Assembly: GCA_021372475.1 (NCBI GenBank)
Contig: JAJFUJ010000016.1
Coordinates: forward strand, 1-32,008
Direction: 5' to 3'
DNA length: 32,008 nt
DNA from: Chloroflexota bacterium
GTDB taxonomy: Bacteria > Chloroflexota > Anaerolineae > UBA1429
Part shown: piece by piece, positions 13,468 through 22,772 of the stretch
How positions within the stretch are numbered: position 1 is the first letter of the stretch
Layout of the letters: each line of letters begins with the position of its first letter
Program-made: the position numbers and the translations under genes
The notes under the pieces: generated by a model
Database searches by the model: none
What the model was told of the DNA's origin: nothing
What the model saw: only the letters and a program-made list of their open reading frames with translations

Positions 13468-16302
13468 TCATTGGCGCAGTATCAGGGGCATATACTGACG
13501 CCGGCCGCCGACCAGCAACTGAACGAACACGCTGCCATTAAATCCAGAACCTTCCCCATCAACCTGGATGTCATACAAAGCTCCCGGATAGAGCTCCGAG
13601 CCAGGGTGGTTATCCACGACGGTGAGGAGCGCTGTCGAGCCGGGCTCAATGACTTGAGGCTCCAGCGAGACATCCAAGTCTGGAGAAGGGCTGGTTACCG
13701 TAAGCGTGACCGCATGCGCCGTATCGAACGGCGAGACGCTCAGGGTGTAGTAGGCAATGCCGCCGGGCTGCACAGCCCATGCCGACGGGTTGGAGCGTAG
13801 CGCAAAGCCGGCTTCGTAGCGGCCGATGTCGAACGCAGCCCCTCGGCGCGGGTCAAACACGTTGAACCTGGCCAGCAGCGCCGTCAGCGCAGCGGGTAAG
13901 GTCGTAACCCCCTGGTCTATGGCGTTAACGCTGGCCGTAGTCAGGTGGAAATCAGGCCAGGAGCCGTCATACAGATCGTGGTCGTTGATATTGTAAGCCT
14001 TTATTTTGGGAGTATCCTCTACCCCGTTATCCTCCCAACTGGTGCCGGCTTGGATATCCGACAGTGTCTTGAGCGCAATATCCGAACCGGGGACGTCGAG
14101 AGAGATGTCGCCCGACTGGCCGAAAACCCTCCAGCCGTTGTAGTAATATAGGTTGTGGTCGAGCGTGGTGTTCTCAAAGACGCCGTCGGCATCGCTGAGC
14201 AGAATGCCGTTATTCTCGTTGTTCAGGAGAATATTATCGACCAACTGGGTATTTACGCTGCCGCCGTGGGTATCGTACTCCTTTTTGCCAAAGTGGAAGC
14301 CGTAAAGGTTGTTGGCGGTGGTATTGTTGTAATAAACGATAGCGCCGTCGCGCCAGGCGGTAGCGAACTTGAACCCGGCGAAGCCGTTGTTATAGGCGAT
14401 ATTGCGGTAGGCATAAATGCCGCTGGCGTTATCCACATAGAAGCCGAACCCGCCCATGCCCTGCACAGCGCTGCTTGATTCACCGGAAAAGTGCCCGCGC
14501 TGCTCGGCAACGTATGTCCAGCCGAAGGTGTTGCGAAAGATATTGCCGGTCACCAGCAGGTCGCGAAAGACCTGCCTGTCGGGAGGCGAGCCGGATATCT
14601 TGAGCGCGCCGCAATCGGTATGGTTCTGGCAGGCCTCCTCAAAGATGTTGCCGCGGATGAGGATGGTGCCGGTCTTGATTTCTCCCGGCTCGAAGCCGTA
14701 GGTCTTGGATGACTGCACGACCGAGCGCATGAGCTGGATGCCGTTGTGAGCCACGTTGTGCACATAGTTATCCTCGAACCAAAAGTGGTCGGCATACATA
14801 ATGACGGCGCCGACACCATCGGAATCCGTGTTAAAGCCCAGGTGATGCAGCTCGCAGCCGCGGATCACCGTATTCAGGACGCCGGTGCGAATGAAGGAGG
14901 CTGCTGATGAACTGCTCCCCCAGGACGAATAGATATGGAAAGCCTCATTATCCATATAGGCGATCTCCGAATCCTCCAGCGTAAAGCCGTCGATCGTCAT
15001 ATCCGTGGAGGCGTCGGGGTCCACATACTGGCTCAGCCATACGCCGTAACTGCCGTAGCGCAAAGTAGAGTTCAGGATATAGTCATAGTGCGACTGCTCG
15101 AACGAGGTGTTGCGCGCCGTGACGATATAGCGGTTGTAGAACTCGAGCGTGAGGCCCTCCAGGGTGATATTGGAGCGGTTCTGGAGGTTAAAGCCGTCCG
15201 AGTAACGCGAGATCTCGATGTTCATTGAGGCGGGATTCCCCGAGGTTCTCGGCCAGAGGTACAAACGGCCATTGTATTGGTCATACCACCATTCGCCGGG
15301 CGTATCCAGCAGCCTGGGCAGACCTTCAACATAGTATTTTGTGCCCCACCCCAGGGCCGGGTGGTTGGTCCCGTAACCATCCTCACATTTTTGGTCCACC
15401 GTGATGCGCCCGGCATCCTGATTGTAGTCAATAATAGAGCGGCGGTAGATAAAGGTGCCGGTATTGGTGTCCAGAGCGACCAGTTTGGCGCCCCGCAGGT
15501 CGCCCAGGGTCGTCAGATTGCCCGCTTCGATGCCGGCTGGCTCTGGGTAATAGTTGCGGTCGGTGAGCTGGGTCAGCGAGCGCGTAGATTCGTCGCAATT
15601 GATGGGATCCCCGTCTGTAGGGGGATAACAATTGGTGGACGCATCGCTGCCCCCGTCGGCAGTCCACCAGAACTCGTGATATTTATATTCCGTGGTCACC
15701 GACCAATCGGGCTCGCGCGCGAGAGGCAGGCGTGCCGCGACCTCGCCTGCGCTGTCCAGTTCAACCACAAAGCGCGGTGCGCTGCTCAATCCCCAAGCTG
15801 AAAGGTCAGTATAATAGATATTAGTCGGGTTCACCCCGGCTGGCAGGCCAATCGAATTGGAGGTCAATTGCGTCCAGGTCATGCTCGAAGAAGCCACCGA
15901 GCCGCGGATATCGACCGTGCCGGGGCCTTCCTCGGCGATAAAGCGGATCGGAGCGGCGACGTTGCCGCTGCGCGCCGGCATGACCGATTCCCGATACACG
16001 CCGGGCAGAATGTGGATTACCGTGCCAGGGCCGGCCAGGTTGGCGGCCTTTTGAATCGTGCGCAGGGCCTTGGCAGCCGAAAGGCCGTTGTTGTTATCGC
16101 TGCCAAGCGCCGCATCCACCCACAGGTCGGCCGCGTAGCTGAGCGTGGCATCCTGGGATACCCCCTGGGCGGCAGCGCTGCCGCCTGCCAGCCGGCCTGC
16201 CTCGTTGCCGGTGCCCGCAGGCCCAATATATATGCTTAAGGCGGAGGATAGGCTGAGAATGGCCCCCAACGCCACACTGCCAAATAAATACGCGATGCGC
16301 AT
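13468..16302 (-). CDS. Secreted right-handed beta-helix protein (DUF1565/pectate-lyase-like)
   Basis: A 944-aa protein with an N-terminal signal peptide (MRIAYLFGSVALGAILSLSSALS). A DUF1565-like opening follows: LWVDAALGSDNNNGLSAAKALRTIQKA...VIHILPGVYRESV (about residues 60-110). A long middle part shows repeated N-rich turns (NNTTANNLYGFHFG, NNGILLSDADGVFENTTLDHNLY) typical of parallel beta-helix coils. A beta-sandwich-like domain (about 830-935) comes last, and the protein ends with QYMPLILRQ. That tail resembles the YLPLxxR endings of many secreted Chloroflexota proteins. Such helices bind or cleave extracellular polysaccharide, so it may be the surface lyase, epimerase or hydrolase of the cluster. 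Asp or Lys catalytic residues cannot be placed by eye. Confidence 0.85.
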   Translation of the reverse strand: MRIAYLFGSVALGAILSLSSALSIYIGPAGTGNEAGRLAGGSAAAQGVSQDATLSYAADLWVDAALGSDNNNGLSAAKALRTIQKAANLAGPGTVIHILPGVYRESVMPARSGNVAAPIRFIAEEGPGTVDIRGSVASSSMTWTQLTSNSIGLPAGVNPTNIYYTDLSAWGLSSAPRFVVELDSAGEVAARLPLAREPDWSVTTEYKYHEFWWTADGGSDASTNCYPPTDGDPINCDESTRSLTQLTDRNYYPEPAGIEAGNLTTLGDLRGAKLVALDTNTGTFIYRRSIIDYNQDAGRITVDQKCEDGYGTNHPALGWGTKYYVEGLPRLLDTPGEWWYDQYNGRLYLWPRTSGNPASMNIEISRYSDGFNLQNRSNITLEGLTLEFYNRYIVTARNTSFEQSHYDYILNSTLRYGSYGVWLSQYVDPDASTDMTIDGFTLEDSEIAYMDNEAFHIYSSWGSSSSAASFIRTGVLNTVIRGCELHHLGFNTDSDGVGAVIMYADHFWFEDNYVHNVAHNGIQLMRSVVQSSKTYGFEPGEIKTGTILIRGNIFEEACQNHTDCGALKISGSPPDRQVFRDLLVTGNIFRNTFGWTYVAEQRGHFSGESSSAVQGMGGFGFYVDNASGIYAYRNIAYNNGFAGFKFATAWRDGAIVYYNNTTANNLYGFHFGKKEYDTHGGSVNTQLVDNILLNNENNGILLSDADGVFENTTLDHNLYYYNGWRVFGQSGDISLDVPGSDIALKTLSDIQAGTSWEDNGVEDTPKIKAYNINDHDLYDGSWPDFHLTTASVNAIDQGVTTLPAALTALLARFNVFDPRRGAAFDIGRYEAGFALRSNPSAWAVQPGGIAYYTLSVSPFDTAHAVTLTVTSPSPDLDVSLEPQVIEPGSTALLTVVDNHPGSELYPGALYDIQVDGEGSGFNGSVFVQLLVGGRRQYMPLILRQ

Positions 16303-16400
16303 ACTCGATAAACCTCAGAGAATAGTGCTACCATCAGATTGCGTATGTCTTGCAACAATTGTCATTGCGGCTGTCTGCGCCGCCGCCCGGCTGCTAACTT

Positions 16401-17939
16401 TTAGGTAGAAGCCTTTCTTTGCAGTATTTTATTGGCCATCGCCGGATTGCTGTTCGCATTTTTGAGCAGCCGCACCACCACCCGCCGCGCCTTGATATAG
16501 AGGATCTTGAGCGAAATCCAGTGTTTGATAATGAACGGGTGCTTGTCGTTGAAGGCGATGAAGCGGGGCTGCAGGAGCGTCTGGAGCATAAACCTTGGCA
16601 GGAAGCCAAGATGATTCCGCGCGCATGTGCCGTCCATCAAAGAAATCAGTCCGTTGAGATACAAGTTTTTCTTTTTCCAGGCATGCTCTTTATACTTTAA
16701 TCCGGTCAGATAATCCATTTCGTAACCACAATCGGACTTGCCCTTGATCAACCCATCGCGTACGGCGCGTTCGTACAGGTCGCTGCCTGGGAAGAATATC
16801 AGGCTGTAGGCCTGTAAAAAGAAGCCGGGGGGCAGCGAGCCGATTAGCCGGGCGGTGGTGAGCAGGTCTTCTTTTTCTTCATAGGGGTTGCCGTAAATGA
16901 TAAAATAGAAAGGTGCAACCTGTGGGTAGTGGCTGATAATCTCCGCGGCGCGTACGATTACTTCGTTGGATACATACCGGTTGTATATATTGCGCCTGGT
17001 CTGCTCGCTGCCGCTCTCTATCCCCATGTGAACTTGAAACATCCCTGCTGTGACGAGTAAATCCATCTTTTCGCGGCTGATGCGCGCGGGGTGCGACAGG
17101 CACGCAAAGGGCAGGCCGACCTTGGCTGGGTATTCTTCAGCCAACTGGACCAGTTCATTCAAGGGCCGTGCGCCAAAGTCCTCATCGATAAAGTAGAAAT
17201 AGCGGCCTTCCGGAAAGATGCGCTTGAGCTCCTGGGCGTGCTCGATAAACCTGGGGATGCTCATCCTGCGGACATAGCGCTCCTTGCCGGGGTAGAGGGC
17301 CTTGAGTGTAGCGTTGCAGCAGTAGGTACAGTGAAAAGCGCAGCCCCTCGATCCGTTAAAGATAATCCGGCCGGAATCTTTGAGCCTGGGCAGGGTGGAG
17401 ACCTGCTCAAGCCCTTGGGGAGTCAGGTGGTATTCGCTCTTGAAGGAGTAGTCCGGCAGCGGCAAGGTGTCCAGGTCGGCGATCGGCGGTCGGGCGTTGT
17501 TGCGGATCAAGACTCCATCCGCTTTATAGGTGATATTCTCGATATCGCGCCAATCCTGCCCCTGCGCCACTCGCTCCACCAAGTCGAGCATCATGCCTTC
17601 GCCCTCGCCTCTGCAGACGATATCGGCATAATCAGCGCATTCCTCGGGGAATAGACTAGCGTGTACGCCGCCCCAGACGATCAGCTTTCCCAGCGGACGC
17701 AGGTGTTCGATGACCTGCTCGGCCTTGTCGGAGCCTTGCGCCAGGCAGCTCACGCCGATGATATCCTTGGTACGGGAAAGGGAGGTTAACTCATCCAAAG
17801 CGCTCGGAGAAAAGAGCTTCTCAGGGCTAGTCATACACACAAGGCTGATGTTGTGGCCGGCGCTTCTCAGGACGGCAGATATACTGCGTAAGCCCAGGAC
17901 CCAGACATCTATATCGGTAGAGATTAACAATATTTCCAC
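16401..17939 (-). CDS. B12-binding radical SAM protein
   Basis: A 512-aa protein. Residues 1-130 form a cobalamin-binding-like fold, with LLISTDIDVWVLGLRSISAVLRSAG, DIIGVSCLAQGSDKAEQVIEHL and VWGGVHASLFPEECADYADIVCRGEGEG. The usual DxHxxG cobalamin-ligand His is not visible, so B12 may bind base-off or not at all. A radical SAM domain follows with NGSRGCAFHCTYCCNA (CxxxCxxC) and HMGIESGSEQTRR. Family members carry out methylations and other difficult C-H reactions, sometimes on sugars or lipids. The GTG at 17939 has AAGGAG 9 nt upstream and is preferred over a TTG three codons earlier that lacks spacing. An extended -10 promoter precedes it. Confidence 0.85.
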   Translation of the reverse strand: MEILLISTDIDVWVLGLRSISAVLRSAGHNISLVCMTSPEKLFSPSALDELTSLSRTKDIIGVSCLAQGSDKAEQVIEHLRPLGKLIVWGGVHASLFPEECADYADIVCRGEGEGMMLDLVERVAQGQDWRDIENITYKADGVLIRNNARPPIADLDTLPLPDYSFKSEYHLTPQGLEQVSTLPRLKDSGRIIFNGSRGCAFHCTYCCNATLKALYPGKERYVRRMSIPRFIEHAQELKRIFPEGRYFYFIDEDFGARPLNELVQLAEEYPAKVGLPFACLSHPARISREKMDLLVTAGMFQVHMGIESGSEQTRRNIYNRYVSNEVIVRAAEIISHYPQVAPFYFIIYGNPYEEKEDLLTTARLIGSLPPGFFLQAYSLIFFPGSDLYERAVRDGLIKGKSDCGYEMDYLTGLKYKEHAWKKKNLYLNGLISLMDGTCARNHLGFLPRFMLQTLLQPRFIAFNDKHPFIIKHWISLKILYIKARRVVVRLLKNANSNPAMANKILQRKAST

Positions 17940-17992
17940 AATCCCCAACTCCTTGGTAAACTTGGAATCTGCCAGAGGATACTGGATGACTC

Positions 17993-18001
17993 ATTATACC
18001 A
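17993..18001 (-). promoter_or_regulatory. Extended -10 promoter before the B12-radical SAM gene
   Basis: The minus strand reads TGG-TATAAT, an extended -10 (TGnTATAAT) with a perfect hexamer at 17993-17998. The -35 region is poor. It lies in the 103-bp gap after the flippase gene and could start a separate transcript for the downstream half of the cluster. Confidence 0.4.
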
Positions 18002-18042
18002 TGACACATTGCATTGCGGTTCGCAGCCAGGGTTCGATGATA

Positions 18043-19317
18043 TTATGTATTAGTTTGGAAAGACTCCTTGTTGCGCTTGCTGCGCTGCCAGATGAGCGTG
18101 AAAACAAGTACCACCGTTTGCGCCGCCAACCAGCCGTAGCCTGCGCCGTCGATACCGAAGCGCGACATCCCTCCCCAACTCAAAGCGATTCCCAGGAGAG
18201 AACAGATGGCCAGGATGACAAAAACGCTGCGCAGGCGGTCCTGGACGCGCAGGGAGCTGACAATGATTAATATCAATACCTCCGGGAGCACCGTCAGGGT
18301 CACGGTATAGAGCAGCCTGAGGCTGTTGGCTGTATAATCCTGGCCGTAGATGGATAGAAGGAACCTACCGCCCACCAGCACGCCCAGCGCCATGCCCAGC
18401 GCCAGCAGGATCACCAATCTGGCGGATTTGCGGGTGTAAGCCGCATTTAGTTCCGGCCTATACGAGCCTTCCGCAAACAACGTCTCCGACACCGAGCCCG
18501 CCAGGGTTACCAGCCCCCTGCCAATCGACCATGGAATAAAGAAATACGCCCCGGCATCCGCGCCGAAAATATTCAACACGATCAGCGGGAGCAGGGAGCT
18601 CGGGGCGGCTTGAACCTGGTCGCACAGGTAGTTCACAAAAGAATATTTGGTAAATGAGGATAGTAATGCCATCCCGGGTTTTAGGGAGAATTTATAGCCC
18701 GGCTGCGCGGCGGCAAGGAACGGAAATGACAGGGCGATGCTCAGCACCAGCGCGAATGTGTAGGCCGAAAGCGCAGCAATGTAGCCGGGCATCGAACCCC
18801 GCAGCACCAGGAGCAGCACGACGCCGAGGATCGATTGAATGGTCTGTTTAAGCAGGCCGAAAATCATCCTTCTGGTCGCCAGAAAAATGCTGAAAAAGAT
18901 GCGCGATAGGGTGGAGGCAAGCACCAGCAGGACGAACAGCAGTACGGTGTAGAACGAATCCAGCAAGGGCGCTAATTTGGGCGACCAGAAGTTCACGCCG
19001 AGCAGAAAGACTGCAGCAAGGATGACCGCCAGCGCTCCCGCGGTGATGAGGGCAAAGTTGATCAAGCCATTGGGGTTATCGGTGTGAGCTAACCGCCGGA
19101 CTATCCCGTAGCCCAGGCCAAGGTGTGCGAACCCGGATAACAAGAGGGCGGTGGACTCGCTGCCCGAGGCGATGCCGACGTTACCAGCGGCCATCGTGCG
19201 GGCTGCCAGCACCCAGAACAGGTAGCCAAACAGGGTGGAGAGTACCCGCATCACCATGAGGATGTAGGTATTCCTGAAAAAGGGATTATCAATCTGTTCT
19301 TTCAGCCAATTTGACAT
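18043..19317 (-). CDS. Wzx-like polysaccharide flippase (MOP superfamily)
   Basis: A 424-aa protein with about 12 to 14 hydrophobic helices and no large soluble domain. It opens with LKEQIDNPFFRNTYILMVMRVLSTLFGYLFWVLAARTMAAGNVGIASG, the N-terminal helix pair of polysaccharide biosynthesis/MATE-like flippases. Family members flip undecaprenyl-linked glycan units across the membrane. It stands 17 nt downstream of the DUF1616 gene on the same strand and ends in TAA. No ribosome binding site is strong. Its presence means the cluster can be of the Wzx/Wzy type, although a typical Wzy polymerase is not certain here. Confidence 0.85.
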   Translation of the reverse strand: MSNWLKEQIDNPFFRNTYILMVMRVLSTLFGYLFWVLAARTMAAGNVGIASGSESTALLLSGFAHLGLGYGIVRRLAHTDNPNGLINFALITAGALAVILAAVFLLGVNFWSPKLAPLLDSFYTVLLFVLLVLASTLSRIFFSIFLATRRMIFGLLKQTIQSILGVVLLLVLRGSMPGYIAALSAYTFALVLSIALSFPFLAAAQPGYKFSLKPGMALLSSFTKYSFVNYLCDQVQAAPSSLLPLIVLNIFGADAGAYFFIPWSIGRGLVTLAGSVSETLFAEGSYRPELNAAYTRKSARLVILLALGMALGVLVGGRFLLSIYGQDYTANSLRLLYTVTLTVLPEVLILIIVSSLRVQDRLRSVFVILAICSLLGIALSWGGMSRFGIDGAGYGWLAAQTVVLVFTLIWQRSKRNKESFQTNT

Positions 19318-19334
19318 AAATTAATATCCACAAG

Positions 19335-20213
19335 TCAGCTAGAGATGTCGAGCCACAGATGGCAATAGCGGTAGGGATCCCCGTTGAGGTAGAGCACAAA
19401 TTCCACCCTGGTCTTGCCCGAGGCGGCAGCGGGGATGCGCAATGTCAGCGGATTCGTCAGTGTTTCGGCGGAGGCAAGGTTCATCATCTGGGAAGAGCCA
19501 ATCTCCTCTCCCTCGATGAAAGCTCTAATCTGATATGCTGCCGCCTGGTTCTCGCGGTTCGCAATCCCGCAGGTAACCGCTAGCGTCTCGCCTGGCCGGC
19601 CGGTTTGCGGGTAATCCGCGGTTTGCCCGCCTGGACCCAGCAGATAAAACTCGGTCATGGGAGTATCCAGGGCGGGTTGGTTCAGGCTGCGCGCGAAAAC
19701 CCAAATCCCTGCCGCCAGGCATACAACCAAGACCACCGTTATAATATGGTTCGCGGCGCCCGGCGTTCGCGGTGGGAATAGCTTGCTGGTGTGCAGCAGG
19801 ATAATTCTCTCCTCACGGCTCAGGCGGCGCCGACGCAGCCAGGTGATCCCCCAGCAGATGAGGTTATAAATCCCGGTCGCGATGAGGAGAGGCTGTAAGC
19901 GTAAACCCCACAGCGAGCGGGCGAGCGCAAAGCCCAGGATTCCTCCAATCGCCAGGCTCAGGCAGGCGCTCAGGGCGGTGCGCTCTACAAAATCGAGGCT
20001 GCCCGGCCTGGGAAATAGTGCCGCAACCGTTGATGATCCCGAGCCGAATACGGCCAAGATCACCGCCAGCCCAACTCGCAGGGGCGATTGAACGTTTAGG
20101 GCGATTAATCCAGCCAGGATGATGTAGCCGGCCAGGACAGCGGCAGGCGCGCTGCATATCAGGCAGTCCAGAGTAATAGTTGGATACAGGGAACCGTTTC
20201 TTTTAACCTGCAT
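19335..20213 (-). CDS. DUF1616 membrane protein
   Basis: A 292-aa protein. Four membrane helices occupy residues about 15-120, with the DUF1616-like pattern SPLRVGLAVILAVFGSGSSTVAALFPRPGSLDFVERTALSACLSLAIGGILGFAL. A fifth helix (NHIITVVLVVCLAAGIWVFA) follows. The C-terminal extracytoplasmic domain of about 115 residues contains FYLLGPGGQTADYPQTGRPGETLAVTCGIANRENQAAAYQI, typical of this family's beta-rich tail. The family occurs in archaea and Chloroflexota near glycosyltransferases; its function is unknown. It lies between the polytopic 596-aa protein gene and the flippase gene. Ribosome binding site GGGGTG is just before the ATG. The gene ends in TGA. Confidence 0.8.
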   Translation of the reverse strand: MQVKRNGSLYPTITLDCLICSAPAAVLAGYIILAGLIALNVQSPLRVGLAVILAVFGSGSSTVAALFPRPGSLDFVERTALSACLSLAIGGILGFALARSLWGLRLQPLLIATGIYNLICWGITWLRRRRLSREERIILLHTSKLFPPRTPGAANHIITVVLVVCLAAGIWVFARSLNQPALDTPMTEFYLLGPGGQTADYPQTGRPGETLAVTCGIANRENQAAAYQIRAFIEGEEIGSSQMMNLASAETLTNPLTLRIPAAASGKTRVEFVLYLNGDPYRYCHLWLDISS

Positions 20214-20268
20214 TTCACCCCATCCGGCTAGGCTTCCAGCGCCCAGAGTGCATCATATGCCTCTCGCA

Positions 20269-22059
20269 TCAGCGAAGCTGCAATATAAAAGATTCGCCGT
20301 TGTCATAGACCAGTCCCCATCCTACCGTATTCCGCAACTGTGTGAGATTCGCTACAGAGCGCTGCGAGACGCTCTCAAAATAGCCGCCGGCTTCTCCCGG
20401 CCAATGCAGCAGGTACAACTTGTGCTTGGCGGCGTCTTTGCTGTCCTCCCACTTCATCTTGGGCTCCAGGGGCAAATAGAGCCCCCGCTTGCCATAGCTG
20501 CCGAAATAGCGGAGGTACTGCCTGTTGCCCGCCACGTCGATGTTGAACTGGGTGTCAGCGCCGGAGTAAGCCTCGGCAAAGTGAATCATTCGATATTGAT
20601 AAGCCGTATTGGCCTGCTCCAGCCAGACGACGTACTCATCGGATGATCCATCGGCTAGGGTTCTTGACGGGGGGACGAGGGGCTGGTAGGCGTAGAACTC
20701 TAACGCAAAGATGCCGACGGCCGCGCAGACCAGCACTAGGCTGAGCCCGCGGAGGAGCCGGCGGCGCACGACGTGGAGGGTCTGCAGTTTTTGGCTCCAC
20801 CACCACAGTGTGAACCCGGCAAAGAACGGCGCAATGGTCGTGGGCACCCACATGAATCTGCCGTAATCGATGCCCAGGATACTGAGCGGAAAGGCGGCAA
20901 CGAATGCCAGAATGACCAGAGTCAAAAAGGAGTACAGCGCTAGGAGGGAGTCAAACCGGGCACGGTTGCGCCAGAGGGTGACCAGGCCAATGGCTGCGAG
21001 CAGGTATAAAATGGCTTCGCGGCCGTACATCAACAAAAAGATACGCGCCGCATCCAGCAGCGGAATGCTAAAGAGGCTCGCAGGCAATACCTCGGTCGAA
21101 GCCCTTTCGGCGATAATGAATTGGTAGATTCGGGAAACCCCAATCCGAAAGACGGGATCAATCTCGATCGAGTGATAACCCAGAATGAGCACGGCCGCCA
21201 GTATGCCAATCTGGATGAAGTGCTGGGCGATGCTGCCTTTTCGGCGCTGCCCGGCCGCTAACCGCACTAACAATGGGGTAAACGAGATAAAAACCAGGAG
21301 CACGAGCAGCAAGAGCGGCGTCGTGGTATGCCAGAGGGTCAGTTGCACGAGCACGAGGATAGAAAGCAGTGAGTAGGTGACCTTCTCGGATGCCGTATCG
21401 CTATAGTATTCGCTCACCAGTAGAACGCCCAGGAACAGGAGCAGGGGTATTAGCGTAAAGCCTGTGCCGGTGAGCAGGTGATACGGGAATATCGCCAAAA
21501 GGGACATGCCGAGCACGCATTTCGTGAGGCCGGCAGGCATTCGGGTGCGGCTGCATATCCAGTAGAGGAGCACGGGGATAATGCCGGCCAGCAGCGGAAC
21601 GCCGAACTTGATCATCTCCGCGGCCGAAAGGCCGCTGGTCAGGCCCATGGATGCCAGCCAACTGTGCATACCGGCCACAGCTTCATAGGTTTGGACTTGC
21701 GCGGATATCCTGCCGGTGGTGATGAGCGTATCGGTCATCAGGTAATGGATGACCGCATCGATTGTCTCGCCGTACACCTGGATGTATTTTAGGCTGGGAA
21801 CTAGCGCGAGGACGAGGGCCGCCCAGGCGCAGAGCAGCGCCACCAGCCTGTTGTCATCCTCCCAGTGCAGATTCAAGAGGAATACGAGCATAAAACCGGC
21901 GAACGGCCAGACCAAACCCTCCAGAATCCAGCTATCCTGGTAATTACGCCGCACGGCGAGCACGGCGGCAAGAAACCAGAACGTCGCTGCCGCAAGCAGC
22001 AAATAGCGCTGCAGCCGATTCAGGCGAAAGCTTGTGCGTATGCGAGTTAAGTAACTCAT
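20269..22059 (-). CDS. Polytopic membrane protein, possible glycosyltransferase or polymerase
   Basis: A 596-aa protein. Around a dozen hydrophobic segments cover residues 20-465, and a soluble tail of about 130 residues closes it (TAYQYRMIHFAEAYSGADTQFNIDVAGNRQYLRYFGSYGKRGLYLPLEPKMKWEDSKDAAKHKLY). After the third helix there is a loop with IQVYGETIDAVIHYLMTDTLITTGRISAQVQTYEAVAGMHSW, resembling the acidic first-loop region of GT39/GT83-like or Wzy-like membrane enzymes. This placement is by shape only. The position between nucleotide-handling genes and the flippase would suit a polymerase or a lipid-carrier-dependent transferase. It starts 65 nt after the nucleotidyltransferase gene. Confidence 0.75.
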   Translation of the reverse strand: MSYLTRIRTSFRLNRLQRYLLLAAATFWFLAAVLAVRRNYQDSWILEGLVWPFAGFMLVFLLNLHWEDDNRLVALLCAWAALVLALVPSLKYIQVYGETIDAVIHYLMTDTLITTGRISAQVQTYEAVAGMHSWLASMGLTSGLSAAEMIKFGVPLLAGIIPVLLYWICSRTRMPAGLTKCVLGMSLLAIFPYHLLTGTGFTLIPLLLFLGVLLVSEYYSDTASEKVTYSLLSILVLVQLTLWHTTTPLLLLVLLVFISFTPLLVRLAAGQRRKGSIAQHFIQIGILAAVLILGYHSIEIDPVFRIGVSRIYQFIIAERASTEVLPASLFSIPLLDAARIFLLMYGREAILYLLAAIGLVTLWRNRARFDSLLALYSFLTLVILAFVAAFPLSILGIDYGRFMWVPTTIAPFFAGFTLWWWSQKLQTLHVVRRRLLRGLSLVLVCAAVGIFALEFYAYQPLVPPSRTLADGSSDEYVVWLEQANTAYQYRMIHFAEAYSGADTQFNIDVAGNRQYLRYFGSYGKRGLYLPLEPKMKWEDSKDAAKHKLYLLHWPGEAGGYFESVSQRSVANLTQLRNTVGWGLVYDNGESFILQLR

Positions 22060-22124
22060 AACTTCGACCCAACTTTACGACGTTCACTTACTACCATATA
22101 GATATATCCAGGGCAAATTCCAAA

Positions 22125-22772
22125 TCATGCATGTACATCCTGCCTTTTCATCGCGGCGGCATCATAGATGACAAGAGGCGGCTCATCGGGCCGCAAACGG
22201 CTCAGCAAGCGCGGGCTATCCAGGAGAAGGATATCAAGGGGGAATCGCCTGAGATGCGCCTGGGTGCGCTCACGACAAACGAATATACAAGCTCTTATCC
22301 CGTTGACGAACCCCGGAAAGCGGATTACCCGAACATCCAGGTCCGAGGTGGCGCTCAATTCTCCCCTGGCTACGCTCCCGTACGCTGCAGCCCAGCGCAG
22401 GCTCGGCTCGTGTTGTATCCGCCCCCTGAGCGAGCTCAGGTATGCGTCAAAGACGCTCTTATCAGTTTGAACATAACCGAAGGATTTGACCACGGCATAA
22501 ATATGCCCATTCAACAGGAGGTTGATGGTATGCGCGAGAATAAAAGCCAGGCAAATCGCAGGGGCCAACAGCAGCCAGCGGCTCAACACAAGGTAGAATA
22601 GCACTGTGAATAGCACGTCGGTCGTTATTTTGAAAGCGCGCTCGCTGTGGTCCATAGCTAACATGCTTTGAAAGAGCCAATGGCTGGCCAAAGCGCAATA
22701 GACGTTGCTCAGCAAAGGTCTGAGCCATGGTGATTTTGATGCCTTGTAATAATGCTTGGCTGGTTTTGTCAT
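22125..22772 (-). CDS. Membrane-anchored nucleotidyltransferase (Pol beta-like)
   Basis: A 215-aa protein. Residues about 52-90 hold two hydrophobic helices (TDVLFTVLFYLVLSRWLLLAPAICLAFILAHTINLLL). The C-terminal domain has the nucleotidyltransferase signature AAAYGSVARGELSATSDLDV, with Gly132-Ser133 and the metal-binding Asp144 and Asp146. Family knowledge: such domains transfer a nucleotide to RNA, protein or small molecules. The ATG overlaps the stop codon of the P-loop kinase gene by 4 nt (ATGA), so the two proteins are probably made together. A nucleotidyltransferase on a membrane anchor within a glycan cluster is unusual. Its substrate is unknown; lipid-linked or soluble phosphosugars are possible. 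Confidence 0.8.
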   Translation of the reverse strand: MTKPAKHYYKASKSPWLRPLLSNVYCALASHWLFQSMLAMDHSERAFKITTDVLFTVLFYLVLSRWLLLAPAICLAFILAHTINLLLNGHIYAVVKSFGYVQTDKSVFDAYLSSLRGRIQHEPSLRWAAAYGSVARGELSATSDLDVRVIRFPGFVNGIRACIFVCRERTQAHLRRFPLDILLLDSPRLLSRLRPDEPPLVIYDAAAMKRQDVHA

